The notes: generated by a model from the sequence alone, not told the origin. 56,818 nucleotides of DNA from an uncultured Bifidobacteriaceae bacterium (GCA_946891915.1 CAMPNN010000005.1:1-56818); one strand, 5' to 3'. Positions 37,283 to 46,886 are shown, counted from the stretch's first letter. Program-made: numbers and translations.

Positions 37283-38512
37283 ATGACTGAAGTGGTGATT
37301 GCGAGCGCTGCACGTACGCCTATTGGCAAATTCGGCGGCAGCTTATCTTCGCTTTCCTCAGTTGATTTGGGAACGATTGTCGCAAAAGCCGCAATCGAAC
37401 GCGCAGGTCTTAATACTCAAGACGTAGATCAGGCCATTTTTGGCAACGTTTTACAAGCCGGAAGCGGGCAGAATGTGGCTCGCCAAATCGCATTGCGCGC
37501 CGGCCTCGACACTTCCAGCTGCGCAATGACTATTAACGAAGTATGCGGATCCGGCTTAAAAGCAGTGCGCTTGGCACAATCTGCAATCGTTATGGGTGAC
37601 GCGCAAGTCGTTATTGCAGGCGGCACAGAAAGCATGAGCAACGTGCCGTTTTACGCAACTAACTCGCGATTTAGCGGACACAAATACGGCGACTTTGCGC
37701 TAATTGACGGCTTGCAGCGCGACGGCTTAAACGACGCTTTTACAGGCGACGCAATGGGCGTTACTGCAGAAAACGTGGCCGCAAAATTTGGTATTACTCG
37801 CGAATCGCAAGATATTTTTGCGCTTAAATCTCACCAAAAAGCTGTTGCCGCTATTAAACGAGGCGATTTTGACGCTGAAATTGTGCCGGTAACGCTTGCA
37901 AACGGAAGCGTTATAAGCAAAGACGAGCATCCTCGTGCGGACACGTCTTTGGAGCAGCTGTCGAAATTGCGCACGCTTTTTAAAGCGTCGGAAGAAAATG
38001 CGGATACGCGCAAATGCACTAACGAAACAGTCGCACACGAATCGACTGTAACCGCTGGAAATGCAAGCGGAATCAACGACGGAGCCGCAGCCCTCGTGCT
38101 CATGAGCAAAGATTACGCAGAAGCGCACGGAATTAAATATCTTGCGAAAATTGTGGGATTTGCAGAAGGCGGAATCGACCCGGATTTAATGGGTTACGCT
38201 CCAAAGCACGTGATGGAACGCATGCTAAACGCAACCGGCAGCAGCGTTGAAAGCATTGATTTGTTTGAGATTAACGAGGCTTTTGCTGCGCAAAGTATTG
38301 CGGTTTCTGAGCAATTGCATATTGACGAGTCGAAGCTAAATGTGAGGGGCGGCGCGATTGCGCTCGGTCATCCGCTGGGTGCTAGCGGAGCGAGGATTTT
38401 GACGACGCTTATATACGCTTTGCGAGACAGCAATAAGAAAAATGGCGTTGCCGCGCTGTGCGTTGGCGGCGGAATTGGCGTTGCGATGCAGATTGAGTGC
38501 GCTGGTAAGTGA
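37283..38512 (+). CDS. Acetyl-CoA acetyltransferase (thiolase)
   Basis: This 409-residue enzyme condenses two acetyl-CoA to acetoacetyl-CoA, the entry to the mevalonate pathway. The nucleophile cysteine lies in NEVCGSGLKAV, and the second active site in NVRGGAIALGHPLGASGARI and CVGGGIGVAMQ. The ATG at 37283 has AGGTGG 8 bases upstream; a GTG at 37271 falls in that site. It is followed by HMG-CoA reductase and HMG-CoA synthase on the same strand. The sequence around its stop codon is repeated downstream. Confidence 0.95.
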   Translation: MTEVVIASAARTPIGKFGGSLSSLSSVDLGTIVAKAAIERAGLNTQDVDQAIFGNVLQAGSGQNVARQIALRAGLDTSSCAMTINEVCGSGLKAVRLAQSAIVMGDAQVVIAGGTESMSNVPFYATNSRFSGHKYGDFALIDGLQRDGLNDAFTGDAMGVTAENVAAKFGITRESQDIFALKSHQKAVAAIKRGDFDAEIVPVTLANGSVISKDEHPRADTSLEQLSKLRTLFKASEENADTRKCTNETVAHESTVTAGNASGINDGAAALVLMSKDYAEAHGIKYLAKIVGFAEGGIDPDLMGYAPKHVMERMLNATGSSVESIDLFEINEAFAAQSIAVSEQLHIDESKLNVRGGAIALGHPLGASGARILTTLIYALRDSNKKNGVAALCVGGGIGVAMQIECAGK

Positions 38513-38660
38513 GAAGTAAGTAATAAGTAAGTGTGCTGGTAATTGCTCGCGAAAGTAAGTGCGCGCTGGTACACAGGTAAGTGAGTGCTGGTAGGTAACT
38601 GCGTAAGTAAGTAAGTAAATAAATAAATAAAATAAACAAGCAAATAAATAAGCAACATAC
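38500..38660. repeat. GTAAGT / AAATA short repeats after thiolase
   Basis: TGCTGGTAAGTGAG around the stop codon recurs in altered form near 38534 and 38570-38592. A run of GTAAGTAAGTAAATAAATAA follows. The block lies between the thiolase stop and the ribosome-binding site of HMG-CoA reductase. Confidence 0.75.
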
Positions 38661-38690
38661 GTAGTCGACACAAATCATGAGGTGATTTCG

Positions 38691-40118
38691 ATGACTGCTT
38701 TTCGCGAATTAAGCGTGGAAAATCGCATAAAAACCCTGCAAAACGAGGGCGCGATAGACAAGTCTGACGCAACTTTTTTGCTTAAACAGCTTGCGGAAAG
38801 TTCAGATGCCACGATTCCAGCGGATGTTGCGAATCATATGATTGAGCATCAGATTGGAAAGTACACGCTGCCGGTTGGCGTTGTGCGAGGGCTGATTGTG
38901 AACGGCGAGGCGCGGGATGTGCTGGTTGCAACCGAGGAACCGTCCGTGATTGCGGCTGCGTGCAATGGTGCGAGGATTGCGTGTTGTGGGGATTTGGCGA
39001 GGATTGCGGGTGCGTGCAATGGTGGAGCTTCGGCAAGTATTGCGGTTGTTGCGAGCGATGGGGCGAGGATTGCTGGTGTTGCGAGTGATGGATACGGAAT
39101 TGTAGCGCACTCTCCGCAATACGTAACGACGGCACAAATAGCTTTTGAAGACGCAGACGGAAGCGTGGCGGCGCGTTTGCGTGAGATTGTTGGCGATTGC
39201 AAAAAGGTTGAAGAGCTATTGCGCATTGCAAACGAGTCACACCCATCAATGAGTAAAAGAGGTGGCGGCGCGCGAAAATGCCGCGTTTCAGCTTTGCACG
39301 GCTTCGCCAAACTGGAGATTGACGTAGACACATGCGATGCGATGGGCGCAAACACAGTGAACACTATGGGCGAAGCCGTCAAAGCCCAGCTGGAAAGCTG
39401 GCTCGGCGTTGAGGCGCTTGTGGCGATTCTTAACAACACAAGCCGCGTTGCCACCACAGCCGAAGTGCGCATACCGGTCGAAGCGCTAGCGTCCACGCGG
39501 CTTGAAGAATCTGAACGCGAAGGCGAAGGAAAGCGCCTCGCACGCCGAATCGCGGCATTAAGCGCGCTGGCCGCCAGCGACCCGGAACGCGCCGCCACGC
39601 ACAACAAAGGAATCCTAAACGGCATCGCAGGAGCCGCGCTCGCGTCCGGAAATGATACGCGAGCGCTAGAAGCGGCAGCACACGCGTGGGCGGCGCGCTC
39701 CGGTCGCTACCTACCACTGTCAACGTGGAACACTGAAATCTTAAACAACCAAACCATACTCCACGGCCGTATCGAAATCCCGCTACAAGTCGGCATTGTT
39801 GGCGGCTCAATCTCATCTCTTCCAATGGCAAAACTCGCTCTTAAAATCGGCAAATACAAAAACGCAAACGACTTTAGAAACACGCTTGCAGCTCTCGGCT
39901 TAGTGCAAAATCTTGCGGCACTGCGCGCGTTGGCAGGCCCCGGAATTCAGGCAGGTCACATGGCATTGCAAGCGTCAAATCTTGCGATTGCAGCCGGCGC
40001 AAAAGGCGCAGAAATCGAGGAAATCGCACATAATCTTATGCAACTTAGCGCGTCAGAACGCACTACGGAAAAAGTTGCGCAATTGCTTAAAAAGTTACGT
40101 GAATCAAGTAAAAATTGA
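38691..40118 (+). CDS. Hydroxymethylglutaryl-CoA reductase, class II, with active-site-proximal insertion
   Basis: This 475-residue enzyme reduces HMG-CoA to mevalonate. The catalytic glutamate region ATEEPSVIAAA (residues 80-90), DAMGANTVNTMGEAV, AAHAWAARSGRYLPLSTW and the histidine in GHMALQASNLA are present. Immediately after EEPSVIAAA lies a repeat-like stretch (residues about 91-140) with ACNGARIA, ACNGGAS and ASDGARIAGVASDG, about 30 residues longer than in typical class II enzymes. GAGG lies 8 bases before the ATG. It probably acts with the flanking thiolase and synthase. Confidence 0.92.
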   Translation: MTAFRELSVENRIKTLQNEGAIDKSDATFLLKQLAESSDATIPADVANHMIEHQIGKYTLPVGVVRGLIVNGEARDVLVATEEPSVIAAACNGARIACCGDLARIAGACNGGASASIAVVASDGARIAGVASDGYGIVAHSPQYVTTAQIAFEDADGSVAARLREIVGDCKKVEELLRIANESHPSMSKRGGGARKCRVSALHGFAKLEIDVDTCDAMGANTVNTMGEAVKAQLESWLGVEALVAILNNTSRVATTAEVRIPVEALASTRLEESEREGEGKRLARRIAALSALAASDPERAATHNKGILNGIAGAALASGNDTRALEAAAHAWAARSGRYLPLSTWNTEILNNQTILHGRIEIPLQVGIVGGSISSLPMAKLALKIGKYKNANDFRNTLAALGLVQNLAALRALAGPGIQAGHMALQASNLAIAAGAKGAEIEEIAHNLMQLSASERTTEKVAQLLKKLRESSKN

Positions 40119-40151
40119 GGAAAATTTAGGAAAATTTAGGATTTAGGGAAA

Positions 40152-41468
40152 ATGAGCACCACAAATAACAACACCGCAACCACCACACAAACCACCGTCG
40201 GCATCGACCGCATCTCCTTCGCCACACCGCACTACTACTTGAATCTCACGGATTTGGCGAACGCACGCGGAATCGACCCCAACAAATTCACAATCGGAAT
40301 CGGCCAAAGCGAGCAATCCGTGCCGCCAAACCACCAGGACATCGTCACCCTCGCCGCCGAAGCCGCGCGCCCGCTCCTACCCCACATCAGCCGCGATCGC
40401 CTCAAAATGCTAATCGTTGGCACCGAAAGCGGCGTCGACGCAAGCAAATCGAGCGCGCTATACGTTCAAAATCTACTAAAACTCACGCCGTGGGTGCGTT
40501 GCGTTGAAGTAAAAGAAGCCTGCTACGGCGGCACCGCAGCATTGATGATGGCATGCGACTACGTGCGCGCGCACTCCGACTCAAATCCACAGGTGCTCGT
40601 TATTGCGGCTGATATTGCGCGCTACGGTCTTGCAACTCCTGGCGAGGTAACGCAGGGCGCTGGAGCCGTGGCAATGCTTGTGAGCGCGAACCCGCACGTG
40701 CTTGAAATTAACGACGATAGCGTTGTAAAATCCGCGGATATTCAGGACTTTTGGCGACCAGTTTACCAGGATACTGCGCTTGCTCGCGGCAAGTTTTCGA
40801 CTGAGCAGTATATACAGTTTTTCTGCGATGTGTGGAAGGAATATTGTGCGCAAAACGGTTGCGGTTTCAACGATTTTGCGGGATTGTGCTTCCATTTGCC
40901 GTATACGAAAATGGGTTTGAAGGCGCTTAAGGCGGCGATGGATTCTTGCGCTGATTCTTGCGATAATACTTGTGATAATTCCTGCTCGGATTCTTGCGCT
41001 GATTCTTGCGATAATAGCAACTTAAGCAAATCGTCACGAAAGCGCTTACTTTCGCGATACGAAACCAGTACGAAATACAGCCGTCGCGTAGGCAATATTT
41101 ATACAGGGTCCCTGTATTTGGGATTGTTGTCTTTGCTTGAGTTAGACGAAGTTACTTGCGAAAATAGCGAGCTTACTGCGCTTAAAAGCGGCGATAAAAT
41201 CGGCTTATTCTCGTACGGATCGGGCGCTGTTGGTGAATTTTTCAGCGGCACGCTTGCGCCTGGATTTAAGGATGCGCTTTTCGCTAGGGAGCACGCGGAT
41301 ATGCTTGATTCGCGCGTGCGCTTAAGCGTTGCTGATTACGAGGCGATGTTTTCTAGCGTTGCGCCTTACGCTCCGGAAGATTTTGTAAGCGACGCGTCTC
41401 GCCGCGATTGCGCGCACTTCTTCCTCGACGACATCACATCGCAAGAGCGCCATTATTCCGCGCGCTGA
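40152..41468 (+). CDS. Hydroxymethylglutaryl-CoA synthase with cysteine-repeat insertion
   Basis: This 438-residue enzyme joins acetyl-CoA and acetoacetyl-CoA. The nucleophile is C124 in KEACYGGTAAL; E91 (GTESGVD) and the histidine in LCFHLPYTKM are present. After FHLPYTKMGLKALKAAMD an insert at residues 264-290 has cysteines at 266, 270, 274, 278, 282 and 286, exactly four apart, in units such as SCADSCDN. This is absent from known family members as far as I recall. The gene follows the reductase by 33 bp, which includes short AGGAAAATTT repeats. Confidence 0.93.
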   Translation: MSTTNNNTATTTQTTVGIDRISFATPHYYLNLTDLANARGIDPNKFTIGIGQSEQSVPPNHQDIVTLAAEAARPLLPHISRDRLKMLIVGTESGVDASKSSALYVQNLLKLTPWVRCVEVKEACYGGTAALMMACDYVRAHSDSNPQVLVIAADIARYGLATPGEVTQGAGAVAMLVSANPHVLEINDDSVVKSADIQDFWRPVYQDTALARGKFSTEQYIQFFCDVWKEYCAQNGCGFNDFAGLCFHLPYTKMGLKALKAAMDSCADSCDNTCDNSCSDSCADSCDNSNLSKSSRKRLLSRYETSTKYSRRVGNIYTGSLYLGLLSLLELDEVTCENSELTALKSGDKIGLFSYGSGAVGEFFSGTLAPGFKDALFAREHADMLDSRVRLSVADYEAMFSSVAPYAPEDFVSDASRRDCAHFFLDDITSQERHYSAR

Positions 41469-41514
41469 AAACCAACGCCAAAATCTCCCGGCAAATGTTC
41501 CACAAAAGCGCCGT

Positions 41515-41633
41515 GCTCGCGCGCTATGCGCTCGCTACGAAACTCGCGTTGGAAGTCCACTGGACTTCCAACTTAAGCGAGTTTCCGCTCCGAGTTGCTT
41601 TCGCGCGCGCAATGCTGCGCTCAAGCAGGTCGT
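41515..41633. repeat. Nested-hairpin repeat, copy D (inverted)
   Basis: The core at 41549-41571 pairs TTGGAAGTCC with GGACTTCCAA, with outer arms GAAACTCGCG and AGCGAGTTTC. It ends in GCAGGTCGTCG and lies just after HMG-CoA synthase. Confidence 0.85.
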
Positions 41634-41682
41634 CGCGCAAATGTTTCTGTAGCTTTGCACTAGTGCTTTGCGTGACAGTTTC

Positions 41683-41855
41683 TTTACGTGCGCGTATAGG
41701 AAATGTCGAAATCTGACGGAATACCGACATTTGTTTTACAACCATGTAAAGAAAAAATCGAAATTAAGCCGAAAAGTGATTATTCCTTTACAGCCACGTA
41801 AAAGAAATAACGAAATCTCGCCCAAAACCGACAATTCCTTTACAACCATGTAAAG
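41683..41855. repeat. 52-bp-period palindrome array, 4 units
   Basis: Units start at 41683 (TTTACG), 41735, 41787 and 41839 (TTTACA), exactly 52 bp apart. The last three belong to the direct repeat that flanks the surface-protein gene. Confidence 0.9.
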
Positions 41856-41947
41856 AAACCGTCGGAACAATCTCCCGCAAATGTTCCATAAAAGCGCGAA
41901 CGTATCTACATTTGCCGGAGAAAAAACTCCCGCAAATGTTCCAATAA
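41735..41947. repeat. Left direct repeat flanking the surface-protein gene
   Basis: This segment of about 212 bp recurs at 44375-44586 in the same orientation with about eight differences. It holds three 52-bp units and two ACATTTGCCGG-type units. The two copies are 2640 bp apart and bracket one gene. Confidence 0.9.
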
Positions 41948-42010
41948 CTCTGCCCTGCCTGCGTCAATCGAGACGCAGAAAGACCTCGCTTGCGTTGGAA
42001 TCACACAGTG
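41948..42010. repeat. Partial hairpin-repeat fragment
   Basis: CTGCCTGCGTCAATCGAGAC and the following AGACCTCGCTTGCGTTGGAA match, inverted, the right part of hairpin repeat copy A. A further fragment lies at 44183-44215 on the other side of the gene. Confidence 0.6.
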
Positions 42011-42140
42011 ATAATTAGTGACAATTACGTTCGAAACACCTTTTCTTTGCATAGCAGTAAAGCTATTACCGCACAATCACACGAATACATTAGTCACTTT
42101 TGCGACACGCGCGACACGCTATTCGCAGTAGGAAACACAA

Positions 42141-42151
42141 CCCCCCCCCCC
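42141..42151. repeat. C11 homopolymer tract upstream of the surface-protein gene
   Basis: Eleven consecutive C bases lie 133 bp before the start codon. Such tracts slip during replication. Promoter-like hexamers (TTGTTA at 42165 and AT-rich sequence at 42182-42196) follow just downstream, so tract length could set promoter activity. Confidence 0.8.
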
Positions 42152-42283
42152 GGTAAAAAAATTTTTGTTATGTCCAAATAGTATCTAACATATACACGTG
42201 GGTTTTCTGCAATTCGCTCAAATTAGCGAATATTTTGCAGCAATTTTGTATTTATTACTATTTATTTCGAGGACGTACATATC

Positions 42284-44161
42284 ATGAGAAAATCATGCCA
42301 AAAAATAGCAATTTTGACTTCTTCAATACTGCTAAGCAGCAGCGTGATTTTATGCGCGGCTACAGCTGAAGCGGATGTAGCTGTCAGCAATAGTGCAACA
42401 ATAAACAATACAGGAACCAATGCAAACACCAATACAAACGCACAATTATCTCAACAAACACAACAAACTAAAGAAATTCAGCAGACTAAACCAGAACAGA
42501 CAACTAAACCAGAGCAGAAGCCTAAGCAACAAAATTCTAGCTCAATAACGTCGCCTATTTTTGCAGCACAGAATGTGCTTGTAACAACGCCAACACAAAA
42601 TAACAATGACTTGCCTACACATGAAAAAGGCACATCCGCATTAGTATTCAATTTTGATTATGCAGAAGATCCTGGGTATGCGCATATCACCCCAAGTGCA
42701 ATCAGCAGTGTGAATAATACTACTGTTAAGAACTTGTGGAATAGTCTTCAAATTACCGTAAGTAAGTCTGAAGATACTGATAAAGATAAAAACAAAAACA
42801 GCAACAAAGACAAAAACAAAACTATTAGCAAAACGTACACTGTTAATAACACTGAAGTATCACAATATGTAGATTCAAACGGTCAGGTTATAAAAAAGAA
42901 TGATTCAGTTTACCATTTTGGCGGTTACTGGAAAGATGGCGATGTTCTAACCGTTAAAGTTGACCCGAATGCGCTAACTCAAGCCGGTTACCATTTGTCA
43001 AAAGATGTTTACGAAAAAGGCGACGTAGACGCAAAAACATACATTAACGGCGAAGGCTACAACATTTTCAAGATAACATATAAAGATACAAAAGATAAAG
43101 ATGGTAAAGCGCAGGCCATGATTGTACGTATTCCACTAGGAAAATTGAATGTGATATTTGATTCCAAAGGAGGAAGTATAAATGGTAAAACTGAAAACAT
43201 CTCTGATACAGTAAAAGGCGATAATACTGTCGATTTTCCTAAAGATCCAACAAAAAAAGGACTTCACTTTAACGGCTGGTATACGCAATTCCCAACTACG
43301 TTTAACGGAAATGTCCTTCCTAATAATCTGGGTGGAAAAATCTGGTACTGGAGCAATAAAAACAAGTTCTCCGATTACAGTAACGACAACCGTTGGTTTA
43401 TCTACAACGAAATAGACAAACCAGGCGATCAAAAATTCTTATTGAGAGCACAATGGGTTGCAAAGGTGACATTTAACGCGGAAAATGGCAACAAGCCAGA
43501 GGAAAAATACTTTCTTGAAGGATCGAACTTATTCGCTCTACCAGCAAACCCAACTAAAGCGAACTACACCTTTAAGGAGTGGAACACTAAATCTGATGGC
43601 ACAGGAAAATCAATCAACGCCGCTGCCGCTGCAAATCTACAACTTAACAACGATTTGACACTATATGCTATTTACACTCCAGTTGCACCAAAAGACAACC
43701 CGCCAAAAAATAACCCTAATCCGACTCAAGACTCTAATGGAAAAGATTCAACTTCGTCCAACAACAAACCCGAAGAGACAAATCCTTCAAAACAACAAAA
43801 TCAGGACGATTCTCCACTTCAATATGCACCTTTTGACATTAATGACAATAATGCCGGAACATCTTATCTATCAGTAATACCTCAGGTAACGCATAAGCTA
43901 AATGAGAACATAGAAAAATTCAGCAATGATAAGGGTGAGATTACAGCACAAATGTCGAATCGAACAACTATAAGCACTGGCGTTCAGCAAAAACATAATG
44001 AATTCAACCATGTACAAACATGTAACAGAAAGTCTGGCTTAGCAAACACAGGATTCGACTTACGCACAGCATGGTACGCAGCACTGCTAACTATTGCTGG
44101 AGTAACCTCTACAACCATTAAAACAGTTGCACTAAAAAGCACATCTAAGAGAAAACACTAA
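42284..44161 (+). CDS. Cell-wall-anchored surface protein with InlB B-type repeats
   Basis: This 625-residue protein starts with a signal peptide (basic start, hydrophobic residues 8-27, possible cleavage after ATAEA). A Gln/Thr/Lys-rich stretch follows at 45-90. Two Listeria-Bacteroides (Flg_new) repeats are seen: VIFDSKGGSING...FNGWYT near 286-345 and VTFNAENGNKPE...LTLYAIYTP near 390-464. A Pro/Asn/Ser-rich linker leads to LANTG (residues 586-590), a hydrophobic segment and a basic tail, as in sortase substrates with a variant LPXTG. Codon use is more AT-rich than its neighbours. Likely role: adhesion or surface variation. GAGGA lies 11 bases upstream. Confidence 0.88.
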   Translation: MRKSCQKIAILTSSILLSSSVILCAATAEADVAVSNSATINNTGTNANTNTNAQLSQQTQQTKEIQQTKPEQTTKPEQKPKQQNSSSITSPIFAAQNVLVTTPTQNNNDLPTHEKGTSALVFNFDYAEDPGYAHITPSAISSVNNTTVKNLWNSLQITVSKSEDTDKDKNKNSNKDKNKTISKTYTVNNTEVSQYVDSNGQVIKKNDSVYHFGGYWKDGDVLTVKVDPNALTQAGYHLSKDVYEKGDVDAKTYINGEGYNIFKITYKDTKDKDGKAQAMIVRIPLGKLNVIFDSKGGSINGKTENISDTVKGDNTVDFPKDPTKKGLHFNGWYTQFPTTFNGNVLPNNLGGKIWYWSNKNKFSDYSNDNRWFIYNEIDKPGDQKFLLRAQWVAKVTFNAENGNKPEEKYFLEGSNLFALPANPTKANYTFKEWNTKSDGTGKSINAAAAANLQLNNDLTLYAIYTPVAPKDNPPKNNPNPTQDSNGKDSTSSNNKPEETNPSKQQNQDDSPLQYAPFDINDNNAGTSYLSVIPQVTHKLNENIEKFSNDKGEITAQMSNRTTISTGVQQKHNEFNHVQTCNRKSGLANTGFDLRTAWYAALLTIAGVTSTTIKTVALKSTSKRKH

Positions 44162-44301
44162 AATGCGATAAAAAAAAAACGATGCCTGCGTCAATCGAGA
44201 CGAAGACAGACCGATTTCGCTTTGTGTATTCGTTAATATTGCAGTTGTGTTGCTGCGTAGATAACACTAAAGAAGCCATATAGATTAATTAGTGACGTAG
44301 C

Positions 44302-44495
44302 TTTACAATCACGTATAGAAAATGTCGCCTGTGCGCTGGGAAACGAGAGCTAACTTACGCGAGGCGATAGTGGCTTTACAACCATGTAAAGAAAAAATCG
44401 AAATTAAGCCGAAAAGTGATTATTCCTTTACAGCCACGTAAAAGAAATAACGAAATCTCACCAAAAACCGACAATTCCTTTACAACCATGTAAAG
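44302..44495. repeat. Palindrome array, 3 units at 52 bp plus one outlier
   Basis: TTTACA starts at 44375, 44427 and 44479 (52-bp steps), with one more unit 73 bp before at 44302. Confidence 0.85.
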
Positions 44496-44586
44496 AAACC
44501 ATCGGAACTATCTCCCGCAAATGTTCAATAAAAGCGCGAACGTATCTACATTTGCCGTAGAAAAAACTCCCGCAAATGTTCAATAA
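44375..44586. repeat. Right direct repeat flanking the surface-protein gene
   Basis: Second copy of the segment at 41735-41947, same orientation, with one base deleted near its end. Confidence 0.9.
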
Positions 44587-44614
44587 CAACGTCAAAACGC
44601 TCGGCGAAATAACA

Positions 44615-44645
44615 AAGCTTCAAGCGCGAAATACGCTTGAAGCTT
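44615..44645 (-). terminator. tRNA-Ser terminator
   Basis: AAGCTTCAAGCG and CGCTTGAAGCTT form a perfect 12-bp stem with a 7-base loop. On the minus strand TTTGTTATTT follows. It lies just past the tRNA-Ser 3' end. Confidence 0.85.
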
Positions 44646-44654
44646 ATTATTCTG

Positions 44655-44739
44655 CGGATGAGGCGAGATTCGAACTCGCGGTAGGTTTCCCTACAACGGT
44701 TTTCAAGACCGTCTCCTTAGACCGCTCGGACACCCATCC
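44655..44739 (-). tRNA. tRNA-Ser (anticodon TGA)
   Basis: The acceptor arms GGATGGG and CTCATCC pair (one G-U) and the discriminator is G. The anticodon loop CTTGAAA gives TGA, reading TCA. The long variable arm (TTGTAGGGAAACCTACC) is typical of class II tRNAs. The T arm contains AGTTCGAATCT. The 3' CCA is not encoded. Confidence 0.95.
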
Positions 44740-44841
44740 AATCTGTGAAGGAACGCAACTAATCAATTAACGCGCTTCAACACACAGGGGTTAAGCATAT
44801 CATCACGCATAGAACGCAACACACATCACCAACGCAACCAA

Positions 44842-44875
44842 TAAAAAACGTGCGTAAGCACAAAACTTACGCACG
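44842..44875 (-). terminator. serS terminator
   Basis: CGTGCGTAAG and CTTACGCACG form a perfect 10-bp stem with a 7-base loop, followed on the minus strand by TTTTTTAT. It lies about 45 bp past the serS stop. Confidence 0.9.
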
Positions 44876-44920
44876 CAAACACGAACAATCAGTTCAAACC
44901 GCTAAGCAAACCGCGTCCAC

Positions 44921-46207
44921 TCACGCTTCCCACTTCGTCGGCTCAATAACTTCCTTGCCGCCCATATAAGCCTGCATTGCCTTTGGAATGTCAATCGAAC
45001 CATCTTCATGCTGATGATTTTCCAAAATAGCCACAAGCCAGCGCGTAGTAGCCAAAGTGCCGTTCAAAGTGCTTACTGGTCGAGTTCCGCCATCTTCCAT
45101 GCGTTCGCGCACGTTCAAGCGGCGAGCCTGATACTCAGTGCAGTTGGAAGTAGAAGTCAACTCACGGTAGCGTCCCTGCGTTGGCACCCAAGCTTCGCAA
45201 TCGAACTTGCGCGCCGCAGAAGAACCAAGGTCGCCCGCAGCAGTATCAATAATGCGGTAAGGCACTTCCACCTTCGCAAGCATTTCCTGCTCCATGCCAA
45301 GCAACTTCTGATGCTCAGCGCGAGAATCTTCCTGCTTGCAGTAAACGAACATCTCGACCTTGTCAAACTGGTGCACGCGAATAATTCCGGAAGTATCCTT
45401 ACCAGCAGCTCCAGCCTCACGACGGTAGCAGCTAGACCAACCGCAGTAACGCAAAGCGCCGTTGCTTAAGTCAAGAATCTCATCCTCATGCATACCAGCC
45501 AAAGCAACTTCGGAAGTGCCAACCAAATACTGGTCATCCGGCTCACGCAAACGGTAAATCTCATCCGCGTGAGAGTTCAAGAAGCCGGTGCCGCGCATTA
45601 CTTCTGGGCGCACCAAAGTTGGCGTAATCGCAAGCGTAAATCCGTGCTCTTCCGCCTGATCCACGGCCATAGTCAGCATTGCAATCTGCAAGCGCGCCAC
45701 AGCACCACGCAAGAAGTAGAAGCGCGAACCAGCAACCTTCACACCACGACGCATATCAATGCCAGCAACGCCAGTGCCAAGCGTCAAATGATCCTTCGGC
45801 TCAAAACCTTCGGCAGCAAAATCGCGCGGAGTTCCAACTTTCTTAACGACCACGTAGTCGTCTTCGCCGCCTTCTGGAGCCTCATCTTCAACGATGTTGG
45901 AAAGCTTCCACATTGCGGTTGTGTAGTCGGCAGTAGCTTTTTCGGATTCGGCTTTGTATTCAGCCACTTTCGAAGCGAGGTCCTTGGTTTCGGCAATAAG
46001 CGCGGCTTTTTCTTCCGCAGACGCGGTTGCAACCTTCTTGCCAATCGCCTTCTGCTCAGCGCGAGCGGCCTCAAAAGCCTTAAGCGCGTCACGGCGCAAA
46101 TCGTCATTGCGCAATACTTCATCGACGAGCTCAACGGACTCGCCACGCTTACGCTGCGATTCCTTAACTACGTCGGCATGTTCACGAATAAATTGAATAT
46201 CAAGCAT
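44921..46207 (-). CDS. serS: Seryl-tRNA synthetase
   Basis: This 428-residue class II enzyme charges tRNA-Ser. The N-terminal helical arm (residues about 30-110, coiled coil) contacts the tRNA long arm. Motif 2 ([21 protein letters not shown]) and motif 3 ([21 protein letters not shown]) are present in pieces. The ATG at 46207 begins [14 protein letters not shown], as in the family; the frame runs on to 46465 without homology. The gene lies just upstream of tRNA-Ser on the same strand, separated by its own terminator. Confidence 0.96.
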   Translation of the reverse strand: MLDIQFIREHADVVKESQRKRGESVELVDEVLRNDDLRRDALKAFEAARAEQKAIGKKVATASAEEKAALIAETKDLASKVAEYKAESEKATADYTTAMWKLSNIVEDEAPEGGEDDYVVVKKVGTPRDFAAEGFEPKDHLTLGTGVAGIDMRRGVKVAGSRFYFLRGAVARLQIAMLTMAVDQAEEHGFTLAITPTLVRPEVMRGTGFLNSHADEIYRLREPDDQYLVGTSEVALAGMHEDEILDLSNGALRYCGWSSCYRREAGAAGKDTSGIIRVHQFDKVEMFVYCKQEDSRAEHQKLLGMEQEMLAKVEVPYRIIDTAAGDLGSSAARKFDCEAWVPTQGRYRELTSTSNCTEYQARRLNVRERMEDGGTRPVSTLNGTLATTRWLVAILENHQHEDGSIDIPKAMQAYMGGKEVIEPTKWEA

Positions 46208-46316
46208 GCAACCTAGCCTAGTGCCGCAAGTCGACAGATAGCACCTACGCACGCACGCAAATTTATGCACGCCGAAACGTATAATAGTCAGACTACGCAC
46301 AAAATAAGGGGGCACT

Positions 46317-46694
46317 ATGGCAGCGATACATGCGAATACGCAAAATTTTGAAAAGATTGCTTCAACTAACGAAATTGTTGTTGTTGATTTTTGGGCTACT
46401 TGGTGCGGTCCGTGCCGCGCGTTTGGGCCCGTTTTTGAGCAGGTAAGCGAAAAATATCCCGACATTCCTTTTGTTAAGATTGACGTTGACGAAAGTTCCG
46501 AAATTGCCGCAGCCGCTCAAATACGCGCCGTTCCGACGATTATGGTTATTAAGCGCGGCGAAGTTATTTATCGTCAAGCTGGTGCTTTGTTGGCTGGAGA
46601 TTTGGAAGATTTGGTTGAGCAGGCGAAATCTTATGATCCAGATCAAAACGCAAACCAAGCTGCAGATCAAACCGCAGAACAGAGCAAAGAATAA
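46317..46694 (+). CDS. trxA: Thioredoxin
   Basis: This 125-residue protein has the thioredoxin fold and active site WCGPC (C30, C33), the cis-proline in RAVPTIMVI and a normal length to about residue 105. The last 20 residues are an extra Asn/Gln/Ala tail ([14 protein letters not shown]) made by short repeats. A 60-bp-spaced copy of ACCAAGCTGCAGATCAAA lies past the stop codon, at 46713-46732. Thioredoxin reduces protein disulfides. It diverges from serS. Confidence 0.94.
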   Translation: MAAIHANTQNFEKIASTNEIVVVDFWATWCGPCRAFGPVFEQVSEKYPDIPFVKIDVDESSEIAAAAQIRAVPTIMVIKRGEVIYRQAGALLAGDLEDLVEQAKSYDPDQNANQAADQTAEQSKE

Positions 46695-46886
46695 ACCACA
46701 TATCAAACCGCCAACCAAGCTGCAGATCAAAAATAGTCTATTCCTGCTTTCGCTACGTAGACTATGCCCGGGAGTATAATCTATAGAGGCTGTGTATACG
46801 CGCAATTTTTATCAGTTTTTATTAGTTTGATTAATTGATTTCGCGTATATCGGTTGCAGAATTGTTAGTTGAGAATAAGGAGGGTT

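Noticed and set aside
43136..43432. Minus-strand frame inside the surface-protein gene
   Set aside because: No start signal or domain; it lies within a clear plus-strand coding region.
44655..44739. Integration site at tRNA-Ser
   Set aside because: No integrase gene or repeated tRNA 3' end was found nearby; the direct repeats lie outside the tRNA.
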